NCBI GenBank assembly: GCA_964370985.1
Contig: CAYJLE010000005.1
Span: 46,001 to 110,000, forward strand
Source: JAHDVS01 sp964370985
Lineage (GTDB): Bacteria; Actinomycetota; Thermoleophilia; Gaiellales; Gaiellaceae
Direction: 5' to 3'
Length of the DNA: 64,000 nucleotides
Positions 16,365-25,152 of the stretch are shown one piece after another. The translations under genes were made by a program, and so were the position numbers. A model generated the notes under the pieces. It was given only the letters and a program-made list of their open reading frames with translations, had not been told where the DNA came from and made no database searches. Each line of letters begins with the position of its first letter. Position 1 is the stretch's first letter.

Positions 16365-16634
16365 ATGAGTCTGACAACCGAGGTGAAACGGGAGATCGTC
16401 GGCAAGCATGGCCGCAGCGAGGCGGACACGGGCTCGCCCGAGGTTCAGATCGCGCTGCTGACCAGACGGATCAACGACCTGACGGCGCACATGAAGCTGC
16501 ACGCGAAGGATCACCACTCGCGGCGCGGGCTACTCAAGCTGGTCGGGCAGCGCCGGCGGCTCCTGAACTACCTCCAGAGGAACGATCTCGAGGGCTATCG
16601 CCGCCTGATCGGAGAGCTAGGCCTGCGGCGCTAG
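16365..16634 (+). CDS. rpsO: 30S ribosomal protein S15
   Basis: An 89-residue protein that binds the 16S central domain. The whole family pattern is present: MSLTTEVKREIVGKHG..., DTGSPEVQIALLTRRINDLT, HMKLHAKDHHSRRGLLKLVGQRRRLLNYL. No ribosome binding site precedes the ATG; a TAGCCT box 7 nt upstream suggests a leaderless mRNA, so the classic S15 leader pseudoknot autoregulation seen in E. coli is unlikely here. Followed by pnp after 105 nt holding two hairpins. Confidence 0.97.
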   Translation: MSLTTEVKREIVGKHGRSEADTGSPEVQIALLTRRINDLTAHMKLHAKDHHSRRGLLKLVGQRRRLLNYLQRNDLEGYRRLIGELGLRR

Positions 16635-16663
16635 CATCGGTTCGGCGGGAGGCGCCGGTGGAA

Positions 16664-16700
16664 GTTTGAGAGAGCCCCGCGCAGCGAGGCTGTCTCAAAC
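16664..16700 (+). promoter_or_regulatory. Long stem-loop between rpsO and pnp (possible RNase III/processing site)
   Basis: GTTTGAGAGAGCC (16664-16676) pairs with GGCTGTCTCAAAC (16688-16700): 13 positions with one mismatch, around an 11-nt loop. It lies 39 nt before pnp and is not followed by T residues, so it is unlikely to be a terminator. In E. coli the equivalent spot carries the RNase III site controlling pnp; that parallel is inference. Confidence 0.55.
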
Positions 16701-16705
16701 CTCCG

Positions 16706-16735
16706 CCTCCGCCTTCCGCCTCGAGGAAGAGGAGG
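16706..16735 (+). promoter_or_regulatory. Hairpin burying the pnp ribosome binding site
   Basis: CCTCC (16706-16710) can pair with the Shine-Dalgarno GGAGG (16731-16735), and CTTCC (16713-16717) with GGAAG (16725-16729), around a 7-nt loop. The site is 4 nt from the pnp ATG, so folding would block initiation. Confidence 0.5.
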
Positions 16736-16739
16736 AGAG

Positions 16740-19205
16740 ATGTCGATCGTTGCTCCAGAGCGGCACGTCGTGGCGTGCAGTGTCGGCGGCCGCGAGGTCC
16801 GGTTCGAGACCGGCCACCTGGCGAAGCAGGCCGACGGGGCAGTCGTGGTCACGGCCGGGAGCTCCATGGTGCTCGCGACCGCGGTGGGGCGGCTGGAAGG
16901 CCGCGAGGGCGCGGACTTCTTCCCGCTCACCGTCGACGTGGAGGAGCGCATGTACGCCGCCGGGAAGATCCCGGGCGGCTTCTTCAAGCGGGAAGGGCGG
17001 CCGACCGAGAAGGCGATCCTGACCGCCCGCATGGTCGACCGGCCGATCCGGCCGCTCTGGCCCAAGGGCTACAAGAACGAGGTTCAGGTGATCGCGACCG
17101 TCCTGTCTGCAGACCAGATCGTCGCGCACGACGTGATGTGCATCAACGGCGCCTCCGCGGCGCTCTCGATCTCGTCGCTGCCGTTCCTCGGCCCCGTCGG
17201 CGCCGTGCGCATCGGCATGGACGCGGACGGGCGGCTGATCATCGACCCGACCCTGCCCGAGCTCGAGGAGTCGAGCCTCGACCTGCTCGTGGTCGGGTCG
17301 GCGGAGGCGATCACGATGGTCGAGTGCGGCGCCCAGGAGGTTCCGGAGGACACGCTGCTCTCCGCGCTCGAGCTCGCCCACCGCGAGATCCGCGGACTCT
17401 GCGAGGCGCAGGAGGAACTGCGGCGCCGGGCCGGCAAGCCGAAGATCCTCGACGGTGCAGTGACCGCCGAGATCGCGTCCGGCCACGGCGAGCGGATCCG
17501 CACGCGGATCGCCGCCGAGGGCCTGCGCGAGGCCGCGACCGCTGCCGAGGAGATCGAGGCCGAGCTCTGCCCGGCGATCACGATGGTCTCGACCGAGGCG
17601 GACATCGTTCGCCGCACCCAGGTCAGGTTCGGCCTCGCCGCGCTCGTCGAGCAGTACCGGCTCGGGGCCGTGACCGACGCCGTACGCCGGCAGTTCGAGA
17701 ACGAGCTGCGGGCGCTCACCGACGCCGAGCAGGACTCGAAGGAGCTCAAGTCGGCGAAGCGCGACCTCCTGTTCGGCCGGATCGTGGACACCGTCGAGCT
17801 GCCGTTCCCCGGCGGCGCGGGCGACGCCGGCGAGGCAGCCGCGAAGGACTCGGTAACGAAGCAGTACGTCAAGAAGGCCGCCGAGGCCGTCTACAAGGAC
17901 ATCGTCCGCAAGAAGATCGCGGTCGAGAAGCGCCGTCCGGACGGCCGCGGCACCGAGGAGATCCGCCCGATCTCGTGCGAGGTCGACGTGGCGCCGCGCA
18001 CGCACGGCTCCGCGCTGTTCACGCGCGGGCAGACGCAGATCCTGACGCTGCTCACCCTCGGCACCGCGAAGGAGGGACAGCGGATCGACGACCTCTCGCT
18101 CGAGCAGGAGCGGCGGTTCATCCACCACTACAACTTCCCGCCGTTCTCGGTCGGCGAGACCGGCTTCATGCGCGGCCCCAAGCGACGCGACATCGGCCAC
18201 GGCAACCTCGCGCAGCGGTCGCTCGAGCCGATGATCCCGGACGAGGCGGAGTTCCCGTACACGATCCGGCTCGTATCCGAGACGCTCGAGTCGAACGGGT
18301 CATCCTCGATGGGGTCGGTGTGCGCCTCGACCCTGGCGCTGCTCGCGGCCGGCGTGAAGATGCGCCGTCCCGTCGCCGGCATCGCCATGGGGCTGATCAA
18401 GGAAGGCAGCGATCACGTCGTCCTGACCGACATCCAGGGGGCCGAGGATCACCTCGGCGACATGGACTTCAAGGTCGCCGGCACCCGGATGGGGGTGACC
18501 GCGCTCCAGATGGACATCAAGATCACGGGCGTCACGCAGGAGCTCCTGCGCGGGGCGCTCTCGCAGGCGAAGGCGGCACGCGAGTTCATCCTCGACCGGA
18601 TGGCGGAGACGCTCGCCGACGCACGCGAGGAGCTGCCCCAGCACGCGCCGCGCATCTCGACGGTGAGCATCGACCCCGAGTACATCGGCCTCGTGATCGG
18701 CAAGGGCGGCGAGACGATCCGGTCGCTCGAAGCCGACCACGAGGTGCAGATCGACATCGAGGAGGACGGCACGATCCTCATCTACGCGACGGACGGGGAC
18801 AAGGCCGAGAGCGCGGCGTCCGCGATCAAGGCGCTCACGAAGGAGCCGGAGGCGGGTGACGCCTACACCGGCAAGGTCGTGCGCACGACCGAGTTCGGCG
18901 CGTTCGTCGAGCTGAAGCGCGGCACCGACGGCCTCCTCCACGTCTCGAACGTCGGCCCCGGCCGTCTCGGGCACATCGAGGACGTCCTGACCCGGGGCGA
19001 CGTGGTCGACGTCGTCGTCCTCGAGGTCGACAAGGCACGCGGCCGGATCGCGCTCAAGCTCGTCGGCAAGCACGAGGACGGCGCGATCGTGCCCCCCGAG
19101 GTGCTGATGGAGCGGGCCAAGGACGCCCCACCTCGCGAGCCGCGTGAGGACCGGGAGCGCCGCGGCGGCCCCCCCCGCGGCCGCGATCGCGGCCCGCGTC
19201 GCTGA
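16740..19205 (+). CDS. pnp: Polynucleotide phosphorylase
   Basis: An 821-residue 3'-5' exoribonuclease/polymerase of the RNA degradosome. Order: RNase PH domain 1 (about 15-150), helical linker, RNase PH domain 2 (about 370-600; RPDGRGTEEIRPIS, FTRGQTQ, NGSSSMGSVCASTLALLAAGV, GIAMGL, DHLGDMDFKVAGT), KH (about 640-700; IGLVIGKGGETIRSLE), S1 (about 708-780; GKVVRTTEFGAFVELKRGTDGLLHVSN), then an Arg/Gly/Pro-rich basic tail. ATG 16740 has a strong GGAGG 4 nt upstream, paired in a hairpin. Likely followed by the terminator at 19215. Confidence 0.97.
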   Translation: MSIVAPERHVVACSVGGREVRFETGHLAKQADGAVVVTAGSSMVLATAVGRLEGREGADFFPLTVDVEERMYAAGKIPGGFFKREGRPTEKAILTARMVDRPIRPLWPKGYKNEVQVIATVLSADQIVAHDVMCINGASAALSISSLPFLGPVGAVRIGMDADGRLIIDPTLPELEESSLDLLVVGSAEAITMVECGAQEVPEDTLLSALELAHREIRGLCEAQEELRRRAGKPKILDGAVTAEIASGHGERIRTRIAAEGLREAATAAEEIEAELCPAITMVSTEADIVRRTQVRFGLAALVEQYRLGAVTDAVRRQFENELRALTDAEQDSKELKSAKRDLLFGRIVDTVELPFPGGAGDAGEAAAKDSVTKQYVKKAAEAVYKDIVRKKIAVEKRRPDGRGTEEIRPISCEVDVAPRTHGSALFTRGQTQILTLLTLGTAKEGQRIDDLSLEQERRFIHHYNFPPFSVGETGFMRGPKRRDIGHGNLAQRSLEPMIPDEAEFPYTIRLVSETLESNGSSSMGSVCASTLALLAAGVKMRRPVAGIAMGLIKEGSDHVVLTDIQGAEDHLGDMDFKVAGTRMGVTALQMDIKITGVTQELLRGALSQAKAAREFILDRMAETLADAREELPQHAPRISTVSIDPEYIGLVIGKGGETIRSLEADHEVQIDIEEDGTILIYATDGDKAESAASAIKALTKEPEAGDAYTGKVVRTTEFGAFVELKRGTDGLLHVSNVGPGRLGHIEDVLTRGDVVDVVVLEVDKARGRIALKLVGKHEDGAIVPPEVLMERAKDAPPREPREDRERRGGPPRGRDRGPRR

Positions 19206-19214
19206 GAGCCACGG

Positions 19215-19241
19215 ACGGGGCGGGCCGCGGGCCCGCCCCGT
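19215..19241 (+). terminator. GC-rich hairpin terminator after pnp
   Basis: ACGGGGCGGGCC (19215-19226) and GGCCCGCCCCGT (19230-19241) form a perfect 12-bp stem with a GCG loop, 10 nt after pnp. Only two T residues follow. It abuts the -10 box of the next gene. Confidence 0.6.
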
Positions 19242-19247
19242 TACGAT
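19242..19247 (+). promoter_or_regulatory. -10 element TACGAT, leaderless start of the GGR-like gene
   Basis: TACGAT lies 7 nt before the GTG at 19255. Confidence 0.5.
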
Positions 19248-19254
19248 CACGCCC

Positions 19255-20433
19255 GTGGAGCGATTCGACGCCGTCGTCGCCGGGGCCGGGCCCGCCGGCT
19301 CCGTCACGGCCTACCGGCTCGCCAGCGCGGGCGCGTCCGTCCTGCTCGTCGACCGGGCTCGCTTCCCCCGCGACAAGCCCTGCGGCGGCGGCCTGACGAT
19401 GCGCGCGGTCGCCGAGTTGCCGTTCGCGCCCGATCCGGTTGTCGAGCACGTCGTCTCGCGCATGCGCTTTCGCCACGCGTACCGGAGCGCGTACGAGCGC
19501 GGAGGCGAGCGGCCCCTGATCCTGATGACCCAGCGCAGGCGGCTCGACGCCCTCCTCGCCGAGCGCGCCGCCGCCGCGGGCGCGGACTTCCGTGACGGCG
19601 TCCGCGTCACCGGGCTCGACGTCGACGCCGACGGGGTCACTGTCGAGCTCGGCCCCGACCGGGTGCGCGCCGGGCTGCTCGTCGGCGCCGACGGGGCGAA
19701 CGGCCTCACAGCGAGGCGTCTCGCGATCGGGCCGCAGCCCACGTACGGGGTGGCGCTCGAGGGTAACCTCCCGTACGCCGAGGCGAGGGAAAGCCACGCG
19801 GGGACGGCGATTCTCGAGCTCGGGACCGTCCCCGGCGGGTACGGCTGGGTGTTCCCGAAGGGCGACCACCTCAACGTCGGCGTCGGCGGCTGGGAGCGGG
19901 AGGGTCCCTCGCTGCGCGCCCACCTCGAGCGGCTCTGCCGGTCGCACGGCACAGGCGCCGACCGCCTCCGGGACGTCCGCGGTCATCGTCTGCCGCTCCG
20001 GCGCCCCGACGCCCGGCTCGCGCGCGGGCGGACGCTCCTCGTCGGCGATGCGGGCGGCCTCGTCGACCCCCTCTCGGGCGACGGGATGTACGAGGCGTTC
20101 GTGTCGGCACGGCTCGCCGCCGCGGCCGCGCTCGACCTGCTCGCCGGGAGGGCCGGAAGCCTCGAGCCGTACGACACCGCGGTTCGCAGGGCGCTCGGGC
20201 GCATGACCTCCGCCTCCTGGGGCGCGAAGCTCGCGTTCGACCGCTTCCCGCGCCTCACGTTCGCCCTGTCGCGACCGCCGCTCGTGTGGCCCGCCGTCGA
20301 GGGACTCCTGTGCGGCGAGCTGCCCCACCCCGGGGCGGCGACCGGGGGCGCACGGCTCGCGCTGCGCGGCGTCGAGACGCTCGCCCGGCTCGTCGGGAGC
20401 CCCGGGCCCCGCTATCGCGTCGAGGGGGCGTAG
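19255..20433 (+). CDS. Geranylgeranyl reductase family FAD-dependent oxidoreductase
   Basis: A 392-residue flavoprotein. The FAD-binding Rossmann start VERFDAVVAGAGPAGSVTAYRLASAGASVLLVDRARFPRDKPCGGGL, the TQRRRLDALLAERA region and the second FAD motif RTLLVGDAGGLVDPLSGDGMYEAF place it in the geranylgeranyl-reductase/menaquinone-chain-reductase family. These enzymes saturate isoprenoid chains of quinones, chlorophyll or archaeal lipids; in actinobacteria a menaquinone role (MenJ-like) is most plausible. GTG 19255 is chosen over a longer open frame because it starts at the FAD domain and follows a -10 box by 7 nt. Membrane-associated in many relatives. Confidence 0.85.
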   Translation: MERFDAVVAGAGPAGSVTAYRLASAGASVLLVDRARFPRDKPCGGGLTMRAVAELPFAPDPVVEHVVSRMRFRHAYRSAYERGGERPLILMTQRRRLDALLAERAAAAGADFRDGVRVTGLDVDADGVTVELGPDRVRAGLLVGADGANGLTARRLAIGPQPTYGVALEGNLPYAEARESHAGTAILELGTVPGGYGWVFPKGDHLNVGVGGWEREGPSLRAHLERLCRSHGTGADRLRDVRGHRLPLRRPDARLARGRTLLVGDAGGLVDPLSGDGMYEAFVSARLAAAAALDLLAGRAGSLEPYDTAVRRALGRMTSASWGAKLAFDRFPRLTFALSRPPLVWPAVEGLLCGELPHPGAATGGARLALRGVETLARLVGSPGPRYRVEGA

Positions 20434-20439
20434 AGCCCG

Positions 20440-21735
20440 ATGCAGACGACCGTCGTGTCCGCGCTCGACGACGGGGAGCGCGTCGTCACGGAGCGCCTCG
20501 ACGGCGTCCGCTCGGTCGCGATCGGATTCTGGATCGGCGCCGGGTCGAGGGACGAGACTCCCGCGCAGGCGGGCGTGACGCACTTCCTCGAGCACCTCCT
20601 GTTCAAGGGCACGCGCTCGTACACGGCGCAGGAGATCGCGGAGGTGTTCGACGGGCTCGGCGGTGAGCTCAACGCAGCAACGACCCGCGAGTACACCGTC
20701 GTCTACGCCCGCATCATGGACGAGCACCTCGAGACCGCGCTCGACGTCATGTCGGACATGGTGTTCGCGCCCAAGCTCGCGGACCTCGACTCCGAGCGCG
20801 AGGTGGTGCTGGAGGAGATCGCGATGTACGAGGACACCCCGCAGGACCTCGTGCACGACCTGATCGCCCGGGCCATCTTCGGAGAGCATCCGCTGGGACG
20901 GCCCGTGATCGGCCACGCCGGCGTGGTCTCCACGGTGACGCGCCGGGCGCTCGCCGCGTACCATCGCTCCCGCTACGTCGCCGGCAACCTGGTCGTCGCC
21001 GCGGCGGGCAGCGTCGAGCACGACCGCCTCGTCGAGATCTGCACGCGGATGGCCGAGAAGAAGGCGCCGCCGCCCGGCCGGCCCGCCAGGGCGCGGGCCC
21101 CGCTCGTCGCAGCGCCACCGCCCGGGCTCGTGTTCCAGCGCAAGGACACGGAGCAGTACCACGTGTGCGTGGGGGCGCCCGCAATCTCCCGCTCGGATCC
21201 CCGGCGCTTCACCGCCTCGGTCCTGGACAGCATCCTCGGCGGGTCGGCGTCATCGCGGCTGTTCCAGGAGATCCGGGAGAAGCGAGGCCTCGCCTACTCC
21301 GTGTACACGTTCGCGACGCTCCACGCGGACACAGGCGAGATCGGCGTGTACGTCGGAACGCGCGAGGAGAACCTCGCAACGTGTCTCGAGATCATCGCGC
21401 GCGAGGTCGCGGACATCGCGTCGGGCGGCGTCCGCAAGGCCGAGCTCGTCCGGGCGAAGGAGAACCTGAAGGGCAGGATCGTGCTCGCCATGGAGTCGAC
21501 CTCGAGCCGTATGAACCGCCTCGGGAAGTCGGTGGTGACCGACTCCGAGCTGCTCTCGCTCGACCGGGTCGTCGCGGAGATCGAGGCGGTCGACGCAGAC
21601 GGCGTGGCCGGGCTCGCCGCGGCGCTGCTCGCCGGCGACAGGCTGTCGGCCGCCGGGATCGGCCCGAGCGAGCAGCGCTTTCGCGAGGCGGTCGAGCGGA
21701 TCGCACCCGCCGTGGTCGCGCGGGAGGCGGCATGA
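20440..21735 (+). CDS. M16 family zinc peptidase (processing-peptidase-like)
   Basis: A 431-residue M16 peptidase. The inverted zinc motif HFLEH (His48, Glu51, His52) is intact, with the distal Glu region REVVLEEIAMYEDTP, and a C-terminal half with the R-Y pair context (RLFQEIREKRGLAYSVYTF). Such genes sit next to pnp and dapB throughout actinobacteria and Firmicutes; the cellular substrate is unknown. ATG 20440 is 6 nt after the GGR-like gene. It is coupled to dapB by ATGA. No signal peptide, so a cytosolic location is likely. Confidence 0.92.
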   Translation: MQTTVVSALDDGERVVTERLDGVRSVAIGFWIGAGSRDETPAQAGVTHFLEHLLFKGTRSYTAQEIAEVFDGLGGELNAATTREYTVVYARIMDEHLETALDVMSDMVFAPKLADLDSEREVVLEEIAMYEDTPQDLVHDLIARAIFGEHPLGRPVIGHAGVVSTVTRRALAAYHRSRYVAGNLVVAAAGSVEHDRLVEICTRMAEKKAPPPGRPARARAPLVAAPPPGLVFQRKDTEQYHVCVGAPAISRSDPRRFTASVLDSILGGSASSRLFQEIREKRGLAYSVYTFATLHADTGEIGVYVGTREENLATCLEIIAREVADIASGGVRKAELVRAKENLKGRIVLAMESTSSRMNRLGKSVVTDSELLSLDRVVAEIEAVDADGVAGLAAALLAGDRLSAAGIGPSEQRFREAVERIAPAVVAREAA

Positions 21736-22370
21736 GAGTCGTTCTGTTCGGCCGGGACGGGAAAGTCGGGGCGGTGCTCGGGCCTCGGCTCGCGGAGGCG
21801 GGGTACGTCGTCTGCGGCGTCGAGGTGGGGGAGGAGCACGAGCTTCGCGGCTTCGACGCCGCCGTCGACTTCACGACGCCTGCCGCGGTGCTCGGGAACG
21901 CCCGGCGCGCGCTCGCGGCCGGCATCCCCTGCGTGATCGGCACCACCGGGCTGACCGACCAGGGGCTCGACGAGCTCGACGCGCTCGCCCGCGAGCGCGG
22001 GCTTCCCTGTCTCGTCGCCCCGAACTTCGCGATCGGCGCGGTGCTGATGATCCGCTTCGCGGCGGAGGCGGCGAAGGCGATGCCGCACGCCGAGATCGTC
22101 GAGCTCCATCACGACACGAAGCTCGACGCGCCGTCGGGCACCGCGAAGGCCACCGCCGCCCGGATGGGCGGCGACGTCCCGATCCACTCGGTGCGCCTGC
22201 CCGGGCTCGTGGCCCACCAGGAGGTGATCCTCGGCGCGCCGGGGCAGACGCTCACGATTCGCCACGACACGACGTCGCGCGAGGCGTTCGTCCCTGGCGT
22301 CCTGCTCGCGCTCGAGCGGCTGTCGTCGCTCCCGCCCGGGCTGACGGTCGGGCTCGACGCGCTGCTCTGA
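21732..22370 (+). CDS. dapB: 4-hydroxy-tetrahydrodipicolinate reductase
   Basis: A 212-residue NAD(P)H-dependent enzyme of lysine/diaminopimelate synthesis. The Rossmann start is VVLFGRDGKVG; VDFTTPAAVLGN, GTTGL, APNFAIGAVLM and the catalytic/substrate loop ELHHDTKLDAPSGTA follow. It is about 30 residues shorter than typical enzymes, the missing part lying in the N-terminal nucleotide domain (between EVGEEHELRG and FDAAVDF). Its ATG overlaps the stop of the M16 peptidase gene. dapA follows after 104 nt with its own promoter. Confidence 0.93.
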   Translation: MRVVLFGRDGKVGAVLGPRLAEAGYVVCGVEVGEEHELRGFDAAVDFTTPAAVLGNARRALAAGIPCVIGTTGLTDQGLDELDALARERGLPCLVAPNFAIGAVLMIRFAAEAAKAMPHAEIVELHHDTKLDAPSGTAKATAARMGGDVPIHSVRLPGLVAHQEVILGAPGQTLTIRHDTTSREAFVPGVLLALERLSSLPPGLTVGLDALL

Positions 22371-22404
22371 CGCGCCTGCCGCGCGCCGCGGCCGCGAGAG
22401 CCAT

Positions 22405-22438
22405 GTCCCGGGGCCAGGCCCCCGGCCGTGCCCGGGAC
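22405..22438 (+). terminator. Hairpin after dapB
   Basis: GTCCCGGG (22405-22412) pairs with CCCGGGAC (22431-22438), with further internal GGCC pairing. No T-tract, as is usual at this GC content. Confidence 0.42.
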
Positions 22439-22462
22439 GGCCCTGCCGACGCGCCCGGTCAC

Positions 22463-22468
22463 TAGAAT
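22463..22468 (+). promoter_or_regulatory. -10 element TAGAAT, leaderless start of dapA
   Basis: TAGAAT ends 6 nt before the dapA ATG; no ribosome binding site precedes the gene. Confidence 0.6.
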
Positions 22469-22474
22469 GACCCG

Positions 22475-23362
22475 ATGCTCGGCGAGGTCATGACGGCCAT
22501 CGTGACACCGTTTCGCGGCGACGGCACGGTCAACCTGGAAGCGTTCCGGCTGCTGTGCATCGACCTCGTCGACCACGGCTCCGACGGCCTCGTCGTGGGC
22601 GGCACGACGGGCGAGGCCTCGACGCTGACGGACGACGAGAAGCTCTCCCTGTACGCGGTCGCCGTCGAGGCCGTAGGCGACCGGGCGACCATCGTGGCCG
22701 GCACGGGCTCGAACGACACCGCCCACTCCGTGCATCTGACCGCGCGGGCGCACGAGGTCGGCGCCGACGCCTTCCTCGTCGTCACCCCGTACTACAACAA
22801 GCCGCCGGCGAGAGGCATCGTCGGGCACTTCCGGGCGATCGCCGCCGTGACCGACAGGCCGCTCGTCGTGTACAACATCCCGCAGCGCTGCGTGATCAAC
22901 ATCGAGCCGGAGACGATCGAGCAGCTCGCCGGGATCCCCAACGTCACCGCCGTCAAGCAGGCCACCACCGACCCGGAGCAGGCGCGCAGGATCGTCGCCT
23001 GCGGGCTCGACCTCTATGCCGGCAACGACGACCTCGTGCTCCCGTGGCTCGAGCTCGGTGGTGTCGGCGGGATCTGCGTGTGCACGAACCTCCCCTCCGT
23101 GGGTGTGAGGATGAAGGAGCTGATCGGCCGCTTCCGGGACGGGGACCGGGAGGGGGCGTACGCGATCGGGCGCGAGCTCGAGCCCGTGCTCGACGCCCTC
23201 GCGGTGACGACCAACCCGATTCCGATCAAGGCGGCTCTCTCGATGGCCGGCCGGGATGCCGGGGGGCTGCGCCTGCCGCTCGTCGAGGCGACCGAGGACG
23301 AGCGGTTCCGGATCCGCGCCGGCCTCGAGCGCGCCGGCGTGCTCGCGCGAACCATCGCCTGA
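22475..23362 (+). CDS. dapA: 4-hydroxy-tetrahydrodipicolinate synthase
   Basis: A 295-residue aldolase condensing pyruvate and aspartate semialdehyde, the committed step to lysine and diaminopimelate. Motifs: TAIVTPFRGDGTVN, VVGGTTGEASTLTDDEK, VTPYYNKPPARGIVGHF, YNIPQRCVINIEPETIEQLA and the Schiff-base lysine in AVKQATTD. Length matches the family. Leaderless start likely. rnj follows after 60 nt from its own promoter. Confidence 0.96.
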   Translation: MLGEVMTAIVTPFRGDGTVNLEAFRLLCIDLVDHGSDGLVVGGTTGEASTLTDDEKLSLYAVAVEAVGDRATIVAGTGSNDTAHSVHLTARAHEVGADAFLVVTPYYNKPPARGIVGHFRAIAAVTDRPLVVYNIPQRCVINIEPETIEQLAGIPNVTAVKQATTDPEQARRIVACGLDLYAGNDDLVLPWLELGGVGGICVCTNLPSVGVRMKELIGRFRDGDREGAYAIGRELEPVLDALAVTTNPIPIKAALSMAGRDAGGLRLPLVEATEDERFRIRAGLERAGVLARTIA

Positions 23363-23410
23363 CGACCTATTGGCCGGAGGATGACCGGTGGGTCAGCCGG
23401 GCCGGGCCCG

Positions 23411-23416
23411 TACAAT
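23411..23416 (+). promoter_or_regulatory. -10 element TACAAT, leaderless start of rnj
   Basis: TACAAT ends 6 nt before GTG 23423, one of the clearest examples in the window. Confidence 0.6.
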
Positions 23417-23422
23417 GGGCGC

Positions 23423-25081
23423 GTGCCACCGCGCGCCACCCGCATCATCCCGCTCGGCGGCCTCGGCGAGGTCGGCAAGAACATGACCGTCGTCGAATGC
23501 GACGAGGGCCTCGTGATCATCGACGCCGGCCTCGCATTCCCGCGGGACGAGCACCTCGGCGTCGACCTCCTGCTCCCCGAGTTCACCTACCTGAGGGAGC
23601 GCGAGGCCGACATCCGCGCGGTCGTCCTCACCCACGGCCACGAGGACCACGTGGGTGCGCTGCCGTACCTGCTCCGCGAGATCGCCGTTCCCGAGCTCTG
23701 GGCAACCCGCCTCACGCTCGGTCTCGTCAAGTCGAAGCTCGACGAGCACGGGCTCCTGCGCGCCGCGGAGCTGATCGAGATCGAGCCCGAAGAGGGGCCG
23801 GTTCAGGTAGGGCCCTACCGGGCCGAGTTCGTTCGCATGGCCCACTCGATTCCCGACGCCGTCGCCGTCGTTCTCGACACCCCCGGAGGACGGATCGTCC
23901 ACACCGGCGACTACAAGATCGACCACACTCCCGTGGACGGCTTCCGGACCGACGTGGGCCGTCTCGCCGAGATCGGCAACCGCGGCGTCGATCTCCTGCT
24001 CGGCGACTCGACGAACGCGGAACGACCCGGCGTCACCCCGTCGGAGCGGACGGTCGGCGACGCGTTCCGCCAGATCGTCCCGCTGCTCGAGGGGCGCGTC
24101 CTGATCGCCTCGTTCGCCTCCAACGTCCACCGGATGCAGCAGGCGATCGATGTCGCGGCGGAGACCGGCCGCAAGATCTGCCCGATCGGCCGCTCGCTGC
24201 GAAAGAACCTGAACATCGCGAAGAGCCTCGGCTACGTGAACGTGCCGGACGACCTCGTCGTCCGTCCCGGCGACCTCGACGAGCTCGCACCCGACGAGAC
24301 GATGATCCTCTGCACCGGCAGCCAGGGCGAGCCCCTGTCCGCGCTCGTGCGGATCGCCTACGGCGACCACCAGAACGTCCGGGTGCAGGACGGCGACACC
24401 GTGATCATCTCGGCGAAGCCCGTGCCCGGGAACGAGCTCAAGGTCCACGACACGATCAACCGGCTCGCAAAGGCGGGTGCGGAGGTGCTCCATCAGGAGA
24501 TCGCGCCGGTGCACGTCTCCGGGCACGGCAACTCCGAGGAGCTGCGGATGATCCTCGGGCTGCTGCGGCCGCGCTGCGTGATGCCCGTGCACGGCGAGTA
24601 CCGGATGCTCTCGGCCCACGCCCGCCTGGCCCGCGACGCCGGCGTCCCGGCACGGCAGATCGTGCTCGCCGAGAACGGCAGCGTGGTCGAGCTGTCCGAC
24701 GGGACCGCGAGCATCGTCGACCGCGCGCCCGCCGGTGTCGCGTTCGTCGACGGGCTCGAGATCGGCGATCTCAAGGACGTGGTGCTGCGCGACCGCCGCC
24801 ACCTGGCCGAGGACGGGGTCGTGATCGTCGTCGCGACCATCGGCAGCCAGAACGGCCGCGAGATCGCCGCACCCGAGGTGATCGCGCGCGGGCTGACCGA
24901 CCCCGACCCCGTGCTCGAAGAGGCGCGCGACGAGGCCCGCCGCGTGCTCGCGAAGTGCGTCGCCGACAACATCGGCGAGCTGAAGCTGATCCAGGAGCAC
25001 CTGCACGACGCCCTCGGGCAGCTGATCCACGCGCGCACCGGGCGCCGGCCGATGATCCTCCCGGTGGTGCTCGAGATCTGA
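23423..25081 (+). CDS. rnj: Ribonuclease J
   Basis: A 552-residue metallo-beta-lactamase/beta-CASP RNase with endo- and 5'-3' exonuclease activity in mRNA decay and rRNA maturation. The zinc motif THGHEDHVGAL (71-76), GDYKIDHTP, LLLGDSTNAERPG, the beta-CASP motif FASNVHRMQQA, TGSQGEP and the C-terminal HVSGHGNSEELRMILGLLRPRCVMPVHGEYRML are all present. The GTG at 23423 is supported by the -10 box 6 nt upstream. RNase Y is also encoded in this window, so both decay routes coexist. Confidence 0.96.
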   Translation: MPPRATRIIPLGGLGEVGKNMTVVECDEGLVIIDAGLAFPRDEHLGVDLLLPEFTYLREREADIRAVVLTHGHEDHVGALPYLLREIAVPELWATRLTLGLVKSKLDEHGLLRAAELIEIEPEEGPVQVGPYRAEFVRMAHSIPDAVAVVLDTPGGRIVHTGDYKIDHTPVDGFRTDVGRLAEIGNRGVDLLLGDSTNAERPGVTPSERTVGDAFRQIVPLLEGRVLIASFASNVHRMQQAIDVAAETGRKICPIGRSLRKNLNIAKSLGYVNVPDDLVVRPGDLDELAPDETMILCTGSQGEPLSALVRIAYGDHQNVRVQDGDTVIISAKPVPGNELKVHDTINRLAKAGAEVLHQEIAPVHVSGHGNSEELRMILGLLRPRCVMPVHGEYRMLSAHARLARDAGVPARQIVLAENGSVVELSDGTASIVDRAPAGVAFVDGLEIGDLKDVVLRDRRHLAEDGVVIVVATIGSQNGREIAAPEVIARGLTDPDPVLEEARDEARRVLAKCVADNIGELKLIQEHLHDALGQLIHARTGRRPMILPVVLEI

Positions 25082-25152
25082 CGCCGACCGCGGCGCGACC
25101 TGTCCGCGCACCCGCGGGCAGGAGGGTGGATGCCGCTCTAGAACTCGACGAG

